A stretch of 64,000 nucleotides of DNA. It comes from Sulfuritalea sp. (lineage in GTDB: Bacteria; Pseudomonadota; Gammaproteobacteria; Burkholderiales; Rhodocyclaceae). The notes below the pieces were generated by a model. The model was not told the origin of the DNA and did no database searches. It saw only the letters and a list, made by a program, of their open reading frames with translations. Where the stretch lies: contig JADJFK010000021.1 of assembly GCA_016708585.1 (NCBI GenBank), forward strand, positions 1-64,000, given 5' to 3'. Position 1 is the first letter of the stretch; the number at the start of each line of letters is the position of its first letter. A program made the position numbers and the translations under genes. Shown here piece after piece: positions 9,301 through 17,446 of the stretch.

Positions 9301-11905
9301 CGCGGGTCTCGTCGAGGTAGAGCTTGTAGAGGGCGGGCGCCACTTCCAGGTCGCCGACCCTTACCGGTGGCGGCGCAGGGAAGCTGACGACATCGGCCGA
9401 CGGCTGCGGCTGCACCGCAACTTCTTCCGTCGCAACCGCGGCGACGACGACCTCTGCGGGCGCGGACGCTTCCTGCGCAACCTCTTCCGCAGCGGCCGGC
9501 TCAAAAGTCGGTGCCGGCGGGACGGCGACGGGCGCCTCGGCATCTTCGGTCCCGCCCAGGATGTTGCATTGCCGGATCAATTCGCCGGCTTCGAAGTGCC
9601 TGCTGCCGCCACCCTCGAGTTGGGCGATCCAGCCTTTGAAAACGTCCGCCGCGAGGGTCAGCATGGCAAGCAGCTCGGGGGTCGCGGGACGCGTCTCGTG
9701 CAGCCAGGCGTTGAGCACCTGCTCCACGGCCCAGCCGGCTTCGCCCAGATCGACGAGGCCGACCATGCGGCCGCTGCCTTTCAGGGTATGGAAGCTGCGG
9801 CGTACCGTGACCAGCGACTCGTGGTCGTCCGGGGCGGCTTGCAACCGGGGCAGCTGCTGGTGGATGGTCGCCAGGACTTCGTTGGCTTCCTCGAGGAAGA
9901 TGCCGAGCAGTTCGGCGTCGAGGTCTTCCTCGCTGGACTCCATCATGCGCACGGCGTCGGCCGACGGGACCGGGGCCGCGACGGGCGGCGCCGGCGCTGC
10001 GGCAGGGGGCTCGGCGGGTGCTTCGAAACCTTCCACGACGAAGTCCGGCAGGGCGTCTGCGGCGACGTCCTCCGCCATGGCAGCGATTTCCGGTTCCGCC
10101 GCCGGCTCGTCGGCCGGAACCGAAAGCCCTGCCACCGCTGGCGTTTCGGTTGTTTCGGATGATGCCGGTGCCGCGAACATCTCGGGCGTCGGGGCGGGTG
10201 TTGGCGCAGCCGGCATGACCGCCTCGGCTTCTTCGCGGACGGGTTTGACTGCGGCCGGCGGCTCGAGGATGGCGTCGATATCGGCCGCGCCGGCCTGCAA
10301 CTGGGTGACGAAGAAGCCCAGCGCCGAAAGTTTTTTCGCCACGGTTTCGAAGTCGTTCGCTTGCGGCGTGAAGCCGGGTGCCGCGAAACGCTCGATCTCC
10401 TGCGCGCATTCGGAGAGCACCGCGCTGGCGCGATCCTGGCCCAGCACCATCAGTGCGCCCTGGATCTGGCGGATCGGCTGCGCCACCGTCGCCAGGGTGC
10501 CCTGGCGCGAGGTGTCGCGGAAGTAGGCGTCAAGCGTGGTTTCGATGGCGCCGAGGTTGGAGCGGATCTCGCGCGCCACCGACGCCAGCAGCAGTCGCTC
10601 CTGGGCCCGGCGCGACATTGCGTCCAGATGCGGCAGGTCCATCATGCCGAGTTCTTCGCCGCGCCCCAGCGCGGCGAGGCGATTGACGACGATTTCGGTG
10701 GCGTGGGCGAACTCCGCATCCAGCGACTGGAAATTTTCCAGCGCGGATTCGGCGAGCACGAGGGCGGTCGCGATTTCGAGGGCCAGCACTTCGTTGTGCC
10801 GTGCCGGATCGCGCCGCAACTGGTCGGTCTGCTCCAGAATCGCCGCAGTCAGTCGCGCGTAGTCGGGCTGCCCGGTCGCCGCGCCTTCCTCGGCGATTTT
10901 CGCGGCGCGTTCGTGGAAGGGTGGCAGGGCGGCGGCGGTCCCGGCGCAAAGCTTGTTCCAGTCGTCCTTGGCCGCCGCCAGCAGGTCGCGCAGGCGGCGC
11001 ACGATGGGCAGCAGCCGCTCGGTCTCCGAGGGCGTCGCGGTGGGGATCATGCCGTCCAGGCGGTAGGCGGCACGCACCACGGTCAGGGCTTCGCCGCCGG
11101 CAGTTGCACAGGCCGCCAGGTACAGCGCCTCGCGCAGCAGTTGTTCGCTTACCTCGGCAATGCCCTCGACGAGCTTCTTGACCTGCGCGCCAAGGCGCAT
11201 GGCGAACATCTTCGCCTGCGTGGCATCGGGCAGTCCGCCGGCCGCCATGGCGTCGAGCACGCCGAGCGCTATCCACCAATAAGCGCGGGCGGCCGGGGTG
11301 CTGCGGGTCATTTCGATCATCGCCACCGAAACCTTCATCTCGGCGACGCCCTTGGGGTCGTTCTTCAGCCACTTCAGCAGGCCGCGCTCGAAGCCGAGGC
11401 GGGCCGCCTTGAGCCGTGCCGCGAGGGCATCGGGCGCAAGCGGCGGGATATCCCTTTCACGCTTGGGCGGGCGCTGGGTGAGGTCGGGGAAGAACAGGGC
11501 GACGGGTCCGGGCGCCAATTGTCCGCGCGCCACCGCCATCGTCCGGTAGGGGATAAAAAGCTTCAGCGGCTGATCCGGATGGCCGGCCATCAGGTCGTCG
11601 AGGTAGCCGCGCAGTGCGGCGAACCCGGCCTGGGCCGCTTCGATGGCCGCTGCGGCATCCGGCGCGCTGCCGTCGGCCAATGCGGCAAGCAGCTGCTCGA
11701 TGGCCGCCGCGAATTCGGTAATGCCCTCCAGTCCGACGATGGCCAGCGCGCCATGGGCCTGGTGCATGCCGGCGCAGGCCTTCTTCAGCTCGTCGCCGGA
11801 CGGATCCGCGGCGTGGGCCGCAAGGCTCTGCCCGGCGCGCTCGAGCGCAAGGTCGATTTCCCCCTTGACCCAGGACAGAGGACCGATGTCGAGATCCATG
11901 CTCAT
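6356..11905 (-). CDS. chpA: ChpA/PilL-type hybrid chemotaxis histidine kinase of the type IV pilus system
   Basis: Very large CheA-like kinase, 1849 aa. From the N-terminus: a degenerate Hpt-like segment, a long helical region, an Hpt domain with phospho-acceptor His706 (SFHTLKGSGRM), a Pro/Ala/Glu linker, a second Hpt with His1116 (ALHTLKGSARM), dimerisation and HATPase domains (HMLRNSVAHGLED; ADDGAGLD; GRGVGMDVV), a CheW-like domain, and a C-terminal receiver with Asp1778 (LLDIEMPRMDG). It phosphorylates the PilG/PilH regulators in response to PilJ. The ATG at 11905 follows the pilJ stop by 40 bp; a further upstream in-frame start would overlap pilJ and lacks family similarity. The linker contains a VEPT tandem repeat and one copy of the 24-bp dispersed repeat. 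Confidence 0.93.
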   Translation of the reverse strand: MSMDLDIGPLSWVKGEIDLALERAGQSLAAHAADPSGDELKKACAGMHQAHGALAIVGLEGITEFAAAIEQLLAALADGSAPDAAAAIEAAQAGFAALRGYLDDLMAGHPDQPLKLFIPYRTMAVARGQLAPGPVALFFPDLTQRPPKRERDIPPLAPDALAARLKAARLGFERGLLKWLKNDPKGVAEMKVSVAMIEMTRSTPAARAYWWIALGVLDAMAAGGLPDATQAKMFAMRLGAQVKKLVEGIAEVSEQLLREALYLAACATAGGEALTVVRAAYRLDGMIPTATPSETERLLPIVRRLRDLLAAAKDDWNKLCAGTAAALPPFHERAAKIAEEGAATGQPDYARLTAAILEQTDQLRRDPARHNEVLALEIATALVLAESALENFQSLDAEFAHATEIVVNRLAALGRGEELGMMDLPHLDAMSRRAQERLLLASVAREIRSNLGAIETTLDAYFRDTSRQGTLATVAQPIRQIQGALMVLGQDRASAVLSECAQEIERFAAPGFTPQANDFETVAKKLSALGFFVTQLQAGAADIDAILEPPAAVKPVREEAEAVMPAAPTPAPTPEMFAAPASSETTETPAVAGLSVPADEPAAEPEIAAMAEDVAADALPDFVVEGFEAPAEPPAAAPAPPVAAPVPSADAVRMMESSEEDLDAELLGIFLEEANEVLATIHQQLPRLQAAPDDHESLVTVRRSFHTLKGSGRMVGLVDLGEAGWAVEQVLNAWLHETRPATPELLAMLTLAADVFKGWIAQLEGGGSRHFEAGELIRQCNILGGTEDAEAPVAVPPAPTFEPAAAEEVAQEASAPAEVVVAAVATEEVAVQPQPSADVVSFPAPPPVRVGDLEVAPALYKLYLDETREYVVTLQARLGAEEVPGNDVLRAAHTTASISAATGFMPVSTLARALENALTRLSLEAAVPTEAQRFVFARCAGALEGMLGAVAERRMPGEEADLTAELNAMKAVAQPAPVPPLAPTIEPTVEPMVELTVEPARDLPVEPTVEPTVEPTLEPTVDLTVEPTVEPTVEPTLEPIHEPALEPAVEPALPEITITAADRRAARIENEIDPQILPLFLEESVDLMREIGEKLREWRSDPTDAATSRTLQRALHTLKGSARMAGAMGCGELLHSMEDRIDQAVRMKSVHAATIDGLETSYDRAAMLIDRLRNPDAAAPEPEAPAPVMMGPDVSVEAPVAEAKPAEPALAAAPHAPAATDAQRPAPFAPAAAVQLRVRADLVDQLVNEAGEVAIARGRIEGELLGLKGSLLELTENIIRLRKQLREVEIQAESQMQSQQALASERAVEFDPLEFDRFTRFQEVARMMAESVNDVATVQQTLMRNLDQANAALAAQARLSRELSQRLMGVRMVPFESLAERLHRVVRQAAKDTGKRANLDIRQGQTELDRSVLDKMAGPLEHMLRNSVAHGLEDTPGRHAAGKDPIGQITLSLAQEGNEIVVSIADDGAGLDFPRIRRRAVEHGLIAADADPDEATLAQLVMQAGFSTAREVTTLAGRGVGMDVVKNETASLGGRIEIDSVTGRGATFRIYLPLTLAVTQAVLVTAGNRRYAIPSSMIEQATENKPDAAARIRAAGSTEWLGNRYPYHYLAALLGEKDPTPPQQRRHWILLVKGGTERVALEVDSLSGNQEVVVKAVGPQLARVPGLAGATVLGNGEVVLIINPIALAARVLAHAAPVQAETTAEAPAPVAQESSGAAAATPVTGAAAAVMVVDDSLTVRKISGRLLARHGYHVLTAKDGVDALEQLVDVMPDVMLLDIEMPRMDGFELARNIRGDKRLRHIPIIMITSRTADKHRLHAQEIGVNHYMGKPYDEDDLLARIRECVERKP
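8752..8965 (-). repeat. 12-bp tandem repeat in chpA linker encoding T-V-E-P units
   Basis: Imperfect tandem array of a 12-base unit (top strand GGTTCAACGGTC and variants), giving runs of (T/A)(V/L)EP in the ChpA linker before the second Hpt domain. The unit length is a multiple of three, so gain or loss of units keeps the frame. Confidence 0.85.
9503..9526 (-). repeat. 24-bp dispersed repeat, copy inside chpA
   Basis: Reads GCCGTCCCGCCG then GCACCGACTTTT on the bottom strand, one base (G to A at repeat position 15) from the consensus. It encodes V-P-P-A-P-T-F in the ChpA linker. Confidence 0.85.
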
Positions 11906-11945
11906 GAAAAGGGGGTCGCCACGCTGTGGTTGGCCGGATTCTCGA

Positions 11946-13982
11946 TCACACCTTGAAGCCCGAGACCGAACCCTTGAGTTCGACGGCAAGTTCGGTCAGC
12001 TCGCCGATCGAGACGGCGGTTTGTTGCGTGCTGGCGGTGGTCTGGCCGGTGATGCGCAGGATGTCCTGCATCGAGCCGGCCACCTTGGTGGCGATCTCCG
12101 CCTGCGCCTGGGTGTCCGCCGAGATCGCCTGAATCAGGCGGGCAAGATCCTGCGAAACGCTGGAGATTTCATTCAGCGCCTGGCCGGCGGCGTCCGACAG
12201 CTTGGCGCCTTCCACCACCCCCTGCGTCGAGTGTTCCATGGCCGCCACGGCGTCATGCGTGTCGGTCTGAATCGTCTTGACGATGGCGGCAATCTGCTTG
12301 GTCGCTTCGCCGGAGCGCTCGGCCAGGCGCTGCACTTCTTCCGCCACCACCGAGAAGCCGCGTCCCGCTTCGCCGGCGGAGGCCGCCTGGATGGCGGCGT
12401 TGAGGGCCAGCACGTTGGTTTGTTCGGTAATGTCCGAAATCAGTTCGACGATTTCGCCGATTTCCTGCGAGGATTCGCCGAGCCGCTTGATCCGCTTCGA
12501 GGTTTCCTGGATCTGGGTGCGGATTTCGTTCATGCCCGCAATCGAGTTCGACACCGCCGCGGAGCCCTTCTGCGCGGCTTCGAGAGATGCGTTTGCCACC
12601 CGGGCCGATTCCAGCGCGGACGAGGACACCTTCTTCATCGAGTCGGCCATTTCAAGAACCGCGGCGTTGGCGCCCTTGATTTCGGTTGACTGCACTTCGG
12701 TGGCGGCCAGCAGTTGGTTGGAGGTGGTTTGCGCGGCATTCGAGGCGCTGGTTACGCGCAGGGCGGCATCGTTGATGCGGCGCACCAGCACGGCGAGTTC
12801 CTCGACGGTGTAGTTGACCGAGTCGGCGATCGCGCCCGTGATGTCCTCCGATACCGTGGCGCGTATCGTCAGGTCGCCGTCGGCGAGGTCGCCCATTTCG
12901 TTCATCAGCCGCAAAATGGCGCCCTGGGTTGCGTCCTTCTCCGCTTCTGCAAGGCGCCGCTGGTGATCGGCTTCGTTGCTGCGGCGCAGGCCTTCGTCAT
13001 TGAAGGCCTTGACCATGAGCACCAGCATCAGCAGTGCCAGGGAACCGAAGATGGCCGCGGTGACGGAGGAGGCGTCCTGGTCGGCAATCTCGCTTTCATA
13101 GGCTTGGACCAGGCTCTCGGCGCTTGCCGTCATGCCGCGGAAACCGGAGACGAGGGTAGCCACCGTAGTACGGGCTTTTGCCAGGGGCTTGAGATCACCC
13201 GACAGGGCGGGAAGCGCCGCCAGCATCGGCTTCAGTTGCTGCGCCAGCGGCGAGTCGGGGGGGGCCAGTTCCGTCGCCGTGGTGATGTCCCTGGCCAGTT
13301 GCGCGGCCACGGCCTCGTCGAGGCTCGGGCCCCAGGCCAACTGGGATGCTGCCCGCAGGATCCGTTCCGTCAGAATCGGGAACTTGCCGCCGGCGGCTTC
13401 CGCCGCTTCGGTGATGGCCTTGCTCTGCTTTGCCGAATCGGTGGCAAGGCGATTGATCGCAATAAGGCGATTCTCCTGCGCCAGCAGTAGCGAAATCGCG
13501 TCGCTCAGCCTGGTCCATCCCTCGCGCAAGGCATCCAGCGCGGGCCGCGCCTCGACGCTGGTGGCTGCCACCCGGATCCCTTTGACTTCGCCGCCTTCGG
13601 CCAGGGTTTCCAGCGTCTTGGCGAACTGGTCGCGGGCATCGCGCAGCTCGGTAAAGCCCTCCTTTTGTCCAAGGGTGGCATTGACCGCCGCCCGCGGAAT
13701 CTGCTGGATCAGCGTTGGAATGTGGTTGGCGACAGACAGGTAGGTGGTGCCCCGCGCCGTGGCCTGTACCTGGATGAAGACCGAAGCGATGGAAATCAGC
13801 AGGCTGACGAGAAAAATCGTGCCCAGGATGCGGAACTGGGTCTGGATCTCCAGATGGCCGATCAAGGGCAGCCTGTTGCCCCGGTTGCTGCGGCGCTCCA
13901 CTGCGGGCGGACCCCCTGCCTGCCCGGGGGAGCGATTGCGGCGATCGAGTGTCGGCAGCGTGAAGGGGAGCTTGAATGCCAT
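11946..13982 (-). CDS. pilJ: PilJ, methyl-accepting chemotaxis protein of the type IV pilus system
   Basis: Inner-membrane chemoreceptor, 678 aa. A basic N-terminal cytoplasmic tail is followed by a transmembrane helix around residues 52-74 (GTIFLVSLLISIASVFI), a periplasmic PilJ-type sensory region with helical repeats, a second transmembrane helix around residue 310 (IFGSLALLMLVLMV), a HAMP-like segment, and a methyl-accepting signalling domain. The receptor tip includes EIVELISDITEQTNVLALNAAIQAA and AGRGFSVVAEEVQRLAERS, which binds CheW/CheA-type partners. It lies between pilI and chpA in the usual order. It controls pilus-based motility and surface responses. Confidence 0.94.
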   Translation of the reverse strand: MAFKLPFTLPTLDRRNRSPGQAGGPPAVERRSNRGNRLPLIGHLEIQTQFRILGTIFLVSLLISIASVFIQVQATARGTTYLSVANHIPTLIQQIPRAAVNATLGQKEGFTELRDARDQFAKTLETLAEGGEVKGIRVAATSVEARPALDALREGWTRLSDAISLLLAQENRLIAINRLATDSAKQSKAITEAAEAAGGKFPILTERILRAASQLAWGPSLDEAVAAQLARDITTATELAPPDSPLAQQLKPMLAALPALSGDLKPLAKARTTVATLVSGFRGMTASAESLVQAYESEIADQDASSVTAAIFGSLALLMLVLMVKAFNDEGLRRSNEADHQRRLAEAEKDATQGAILRLMNEMGDLADGDLTIRATVSEDITGAIADSVNYTVEELAVLVRRINDAALRVTSASNAAQTTSNQLLAATEVQSTEIKGANAAVLEMADSMKKVSSSALESARVANASLEAAQKGSAAVSNSIAGMNEIRTQIQETSKRIKRLGESSQEIGEIVELISDITEQTNVLALNAAIQAASAGEAGRGFSVVAEEVQRLAERSGEATKQIAAIVKTIQTDTHDAVAAMEHSTQGVVEGAKLSDAAGQALNEISSVSQDLARLIQAISADTQAQAEIATKVAGSMQDILRITGQTTASTQQTAVSIGELTELAVELKGSVSGFKV

Positions 13983-14003
13983 GACTAGTCCTTTGCGGAG
14001 CGC

Positions 14004-14561
14004 TCAAAGCGCGATGTCGAGGTAACTGGGGTCGGACAATAGGGCCGTAATGCGCAACTGGGTCCAGGTCTGGTCTTGTGGATCCTTGAAGCGGCCACCG
14101 AGCCAGGGCGCGGGGTCGCCGGCGCCCTGCGTTGCGGCGGATGCTCCCGCGTCACCGGCGGCATGCATGTCGCGCTGCGCGCGCAATCCCAGCGCGCGAC
14201 GGATCAGCAACGCGGTGTTGACGCCATGTCGCGCGCCGACCAGCAACAGGCGTGACTGGGCATTGATCGGTGTCGATGCGCCGCCGCGCCAGGCGGAAAA
14301 ATCCACCACGCCGTAGAGCACGCCGCGAATGTTGGCGATGCCGGCGAACCAGGGCTTGGTCAGGGGGGCGGGCGTCAGCGGCGGCAGGGGCGTGACTTCA
14401 CCCGAGTCGGCAAGGTCGATCAGCCAGCGGCTGCCGCCGGGAAGCTCATCGGACCCCGACTCGATGCCGAGCAGGGCCTGGGCGCCTTCGCCGCGCCGCG
14501 CGGACACCAGCCGCTCGGAGAGCCCCTGCTGGAATTCACGCAGACTGATGCGCTTGGCCAT
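14004..14561 (-). CDS. pilI: PilI, CheW-like coupling protein
   Basis: 185-aa CheW-domain protein expected to couple the PilJ receptor to the ChpA kinase. The domain is recognisable from WFAGIANIRGVLYGVVDFSAW (the family's pass-through strand of type GxxNVRGxxVPVVDL) and the trailing SRLLLVGARHG strand. It lies between pilH (6 bp upstream) and pilJ (about 20 bp downstream) on the same strand. Sequence similarity within CheW proteins is low, so the specific name rests mainly on gene order. Confidence 0.88.
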   Translation of the reverse strand: MAKRISLREFQQGLSERLVSARRGEGAQALLGIESGSDELPGGSRWLIDLADSGEVTPLPPLTPAPLTKPWFAGIANIRGVLYGVVDFSAWRGGASTPINAQSRLLLVGARHGVNTALLIRRALGLRAQRDMHAAGDAGASAATQGAGDPAPWLGGRFKDPQDQTWTQLRITALLSDPSYLDIAL

Positions 14562-14567
14562 GAACTA

Positions 14568-14933
14568 TTACCCGAGCGCGGCGATCTTGGCCAGCAGGGC
14601 CGGACCATCCACCGGCTTGGTGACGTAGTCCTGGGCGCCCTGGCGCATGCCCCACAGCTTGTCGGTTTCCTGGCTCTTGGTGGTGCAGATGATGACCGGG
14701 ATGTCCTTGGTGGCCTCGTCCCGCGACAACGCCCGGGTGGCCTGGAAGCCATTGGTTCCCGGCATCACCACGTCCATGATGACCAGGTCGGGCTTGATCT
14801 GTTTGGCGCGCTCGACGCCCTCGTCGCCGCCTTCCGCCGTGCTGACTTCGTAGCCGGCTCCCTGCAGCAGCTGGGTCATGATATGGCGCTCGGTGGGGGA
14901 ATCGTCGACAACCAGTATGGTTTTGATGGGCAT
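14568..14933 (-). CDS. pilH: PilH, single-domain response regulator
   Basis: 121-aa stand-alone receiver domain. Acidic pocket residues Asp10-Asp11 (VVDDS), phospho-acceptor Asp54 (VIMDVVMPGTNGFQ), the switch Thr in the IICTTKS strand and Lys in YVTKPV are all present. No output domain is attached. In characterised Pil-Chp systems PilH works with PilG downstream of ChpA to set extension and retraction of type IV pili. It sits between pilG and pilI. Confidence 0.92.
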   Translation of the reverse strand: MPIKTILVVDDSPTERHIMTQLLQGAGYEVSTAEGGDEGVERAKQIKPDLVIMDVVMPGTNGFQATRALSRDEATKDIPVIICTTKSQETDKLWGMRQGAQDYVTKPVDGPALLAKIAALG

Positions 14934-14965
14934 GATGGCTCGCTCGCAAAGATGGAAGAATCCGC

Positions 14966-15358
14966 TCAGCCGCGCGCGGCGTGATCGGCAACGGTCTTGA
15001 TGAGGCTGTCCTTGGTGAAGGGCTTGGTCAGGTATTCGTCGGAACCGACCATGCGCCCGCGGGCGCGGTCGAACAGGCCGTCCTTGGATGAAAGCATGAT
15101 CACCGGAGTGGACGCGAACTTCGGGTTCTTCTTGATCAGCGCGCAGGTCTGATAACCGTCGAGCCGGGGCATCAGGATGTCGCAGAAAACCACGTTGGGC
15201 AGGTGATCGTTGATCTTTGCCAGCGCGTCGAAGCCGTCTTCCGCCAGCACCACCTGGGCGCCGGCCTGGAGCAGGAAAATTTCCGCAGTCTTGCGGATGG
15301 TGTTCGAATCATCGATCACCATCACCTTGATGCCGGAAAGCCGTGGTGTCTCGCTCAC
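14966..15358 (-). CDS. pilG: PilG, single-domain response regulator
   Basis: 130-aa receiver protein, first gene of the pil-chp cluster. Acidic residues Asp16-Asp17 (VIDDSN), phospho-acceptor Asp60 (FCDILMPRLDGYQ) and Lys in YLTKPF are present. I chose the GTG at 15358 because GGAG lies 4 bp upstream (GGAGTAAC before GTG) and the protein then begins like PilG homologues, just ahead of KVMVIDDSN. The longer frame up to 15445 would add 29 residues with no receiver similarity. It is the positive regulator for pilus extension in known systems. Confidence 0.9.
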   Translation of the reverse strand: MSETPRLSGIKVMVIDDSNTIRKTAEIFLLQAGAQVVLAEDGFDALAKINDHLPNVVFCDILMPRLDGYQTCALIKKNPKFASTPVIMLSSKDGLFDRARGRMVGSDEYLTKPFTKDSLIKTVADHAARG

Positions 15359-15520
15359 GTTACTCCATGCCGGATGCTGGTTTCGATCGGCGTCGCCGGG
15401 GACCGGGCAGCCCGGCGACATGTGTGGCGGCAAGCGTGGTGGCAAGCGCTTTCCATGTTCTCCCCTCGCGCCCCGTGTTCATCCCTGTTCTGGTCAAGCC
15501 TTGTTCGATCGCAATCATAC

Positions 15521-15703
15521 TTAAATTTCGAACATTTCGAAGTCTTCCTTGCGCGCCCCGCATTCCGGGCAGGTCCAGTTCGGCGGAACTTCATCCCACC
15601 GCGTGCCGGCAGGCAGGCCCTCTTCGGGAATTCCCCTGGCCTCGTCGTAGATGAAGCCGCAGGTCAGGCACATCCATTTCGAATACGGTTGTCGGTGAGT
15701 CAT
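15521..15703 (-). CDS. Rubredoxin
   Basis: 60-aa electron-transfer protein with the two iron-binding loops CLTCG (Cys12, Cys15) and CPECG (Cys45, Cys48) that hold one Fe in a Cys4 site. Aromatic and Pro residues (WDEVPPNWTCP) match the fold. It lies upstream of pilG on the same strand and divergent from thiD, an arrangement common in betaproteobacteria. The redox partner is not evident here. Confidence 0.96.
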   Translation of the reverse strand: MTHRQPYSKWMCLTCGFIYDEARGIPEEGLPAGTRWDEVPPNWTCPECGARKEDFEMFEI

Positions 15704-15823
15704 TGCCGGGCTGTGGTCTGCTGCCCAGCGCCTGCGCCGGGGACGGCATGCCTTCGGATAGAATTGGCGGATATTAACCCAAGCTGCTCACCGTCCGAAG
15801 TATCGGGTCGGGTCAGGACATCC

Positions 15824-16684
15824 ATGGCTGCTGCCGTTCCCGCCAATCCGTCACCGCCCATCGTGCTGAGCTTTGCCGCTTCCGATCCGACGGGGGGCGC
15901 CGGCCTGCAGGCGGACATCCTGACGCTGGCCAGCCTCGGCTGCCATCCGCTGTCGGTCGTGACCGCAATCACCGTGCAGGACACCGCCGGGGTCGAGGGG
16001 GTGCTGCCGGTGGATGCGGAATGGGTGGCCGACCAGGCGCGGGCCCTGCTCGAGGACATGCCGGTGGCGGCGTTCAAGCTGGGCATGCTGGGCAGCGTCG
16101 AGGCGATCTCGGCGATCGCCGAGGTGATCTCCGACTACCCCGACATTCCGGTAGTACTCGATCCGGTGCTGGCTTCGGGGCGCGGCGACCAGTTTGCCGA
16201 CGAGGAGATGATCGAGGCCATGATCGGCCTGCTGCTGCCCCAGACCACGCTGCTGACGCCCAACAGCCTCGAGGCCCGGCGCCTGGCGCAGCAATTGGGC
16301 GAGGCGGATGGCGACGCCCGCCACGAACGCGGCCTCGCCGGATGCGCCCATTCCCTGATCGATGCCGGATGCGAATATGTATTGGTCACGGGAACCCATG
16401 AAGCCGGCCTGCAGGTGGTGAACACCCTCTACGGCAGCCACGGCACCGTGCGCACCGACCGCTGGGATCGGCTGCCCGGCAGCTACCACGGTTCCGGCTG
16501 CACCCTGGCCTCGGCCATCGCCGCACACCTGGCCAGCGGGGTGGATGTGGCGGACGCGGTGATGGGGGCGCAGGAATATACCTGGCGCACCCTGGCGGCC
16601 GGTTTTCGGCCGGGCATGGGACAATTCATTCCCGATCGCCTGTTCTGGTCGCGGGAAGAGGATGAGGAAGCCGATGAAGCCTGA
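15824..16684 (+). CDS. thiD: Hydroxymethylpyrimidine/phosphomethylpyrimidine kinase
   Basis: 286-aa ribokinase-fold enzyme that phosphorylates HMP and HMP-phosphate for thiamin synthesis. Family motifs are FAASDPTGGAGLQADI near the N-terminus, VLDPVLASGRGDQF, LTPNSLEA in the middle, and the C-terminal anion-hole motif GSYHGSGCTLASAIAAHLA. The ATG at 15824 opens the conserved region; the open frame runs far upstream without similarity. A TAGAAT hexamer at 15759-15764 could be part of a promoter. The 3' end overlaps thiE. Confidence 0.95.
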   Translation: MAAAVPANPSPPIVLSFAASDPTGGAGLQADILTLASLGCHPLSVVTAITVQDTAGVEGVLPVDAEWVADQARALLEDMPVAAFKLGMLGSVEAISAIAEVISDYPDIPVVLDPVLASGRGDQFADEEMIEAMIGLLLPQTTLLTPNSLEARRLAQQLGEADGDARHERGLAGCAHSLIDAGCEYVLVTGTHEAGLQVVNTLYGSHGTVRTDRWDRLPGSYHGSGCTLASAIAAHLASGVDVADAVMGAQEYTWRTLAAGFRPGMGQFIPDRLFWSREEDEEADEA

Positions 16685-17411
16685 CTTGCCGGAGCAAGCA
16701 AGACCGCAGACGGGGCGCCCGGCGCCGGAAATGCCGCTGCGCGGCCTGTGCGCCGTGACCCTGGATGATCTGCTGCTGCCGCGCCTGTCGGCGCTGGTCG
16801 GGGCCGCCCTCGATGGCGGTGCGCCTTTCGTCCAGTACCGCAACAAGATCGCGCCGCGGCCATTGCGCCGTGCCCAGGCAGCCGAGATGCTGCGCATCTG
16901 TCGTGCCGCCGGCGCCCGGCTGATCATCAACGACGATGTCTGGCTGGCGGTCGAAATCGGGGCCGACGGTGCCCACCTCGGGACCGGCGACGCCCCCGGC
17001 GGATCGCTGCTGGCCGCGCGCGAGGCGCTCGGGCCGAAGCGCATCCTCGGCGTCTCCTGCTACAACGACCTTGCGCTCGGTGAGGAGGCCGCCAATGCCG
17101 GCGCCGATTACCTCGCCTTCGGCAGCATGTTTCCCTCGCGCACCAAGCCCGGCGCGGTGCGCGCGCCGCTGGAACTCCTGGGCGAAGCCAAACGCCGCTT
17201 CGGCCTGCCGGTCGCCGCCATCGGCGGCATCACGCTCGACAACGCGCCGCAACTGCTCGCGGCCGGCGCCGACATCCTCGCGGTGGTCAGCGACCTGTTC
17301 GACGCGATGGACATCAAGGCCCGCGCCGAGGCCTACCAGCGATTGTTCGCCCAGGCGGACAAGAAGCGGAAGGCGGGCGAGTCCAGCACCGACGGCGCCA
17401 GGCGCCGTTAG
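16674..17411 (+). CDS. thiE: Thiamine-phosphate synthase
   Basis: TIM-barrel enzyme joining HMP-PP and thiazole phosphate, 245 aa from this start. Motifs include VQYRNK (usual VQLRxK), LIINDDVWLAVEIGADGAHLG, GVSCYND, FGSMFPSRTKPGA and the phosphate-binding AIGGITLDNAPQLLAAGAD. The ATG at 16674 has GAGG 6 bp upstream; an ATG 12 bp earlier is also possible. It overlaps the last codons of thiD, so the two are probably co-translated. The C-terminal 20 residues are charged and poorly conserved. Confidence 0.93.
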   Translation: MKPDLPEQARPQTGRPAPEMPLRGLCAVTLDDLLLPRLSALVGAALDGGAPFVQYRNKIAPRPLRRAQAAEMLRICRAAGARLIINDDVWLAVEIGADGAHLGTGDAPGGSLLAAREALGPKRILGVSCYNDLALGEEAANAGADYLAFGSMFPSRTKPGAVRAPLELLGEAKRRFGLPVAAIGGITLDNAPQLLAAGADILAVVSDLFDAMDIKARAEAYQRLFAQADKKRKAGESSTDGARRR

Positions 17412-17446
17412 AATTCCGTGATCCCCCTGTTTGCCGTCCTCCGACC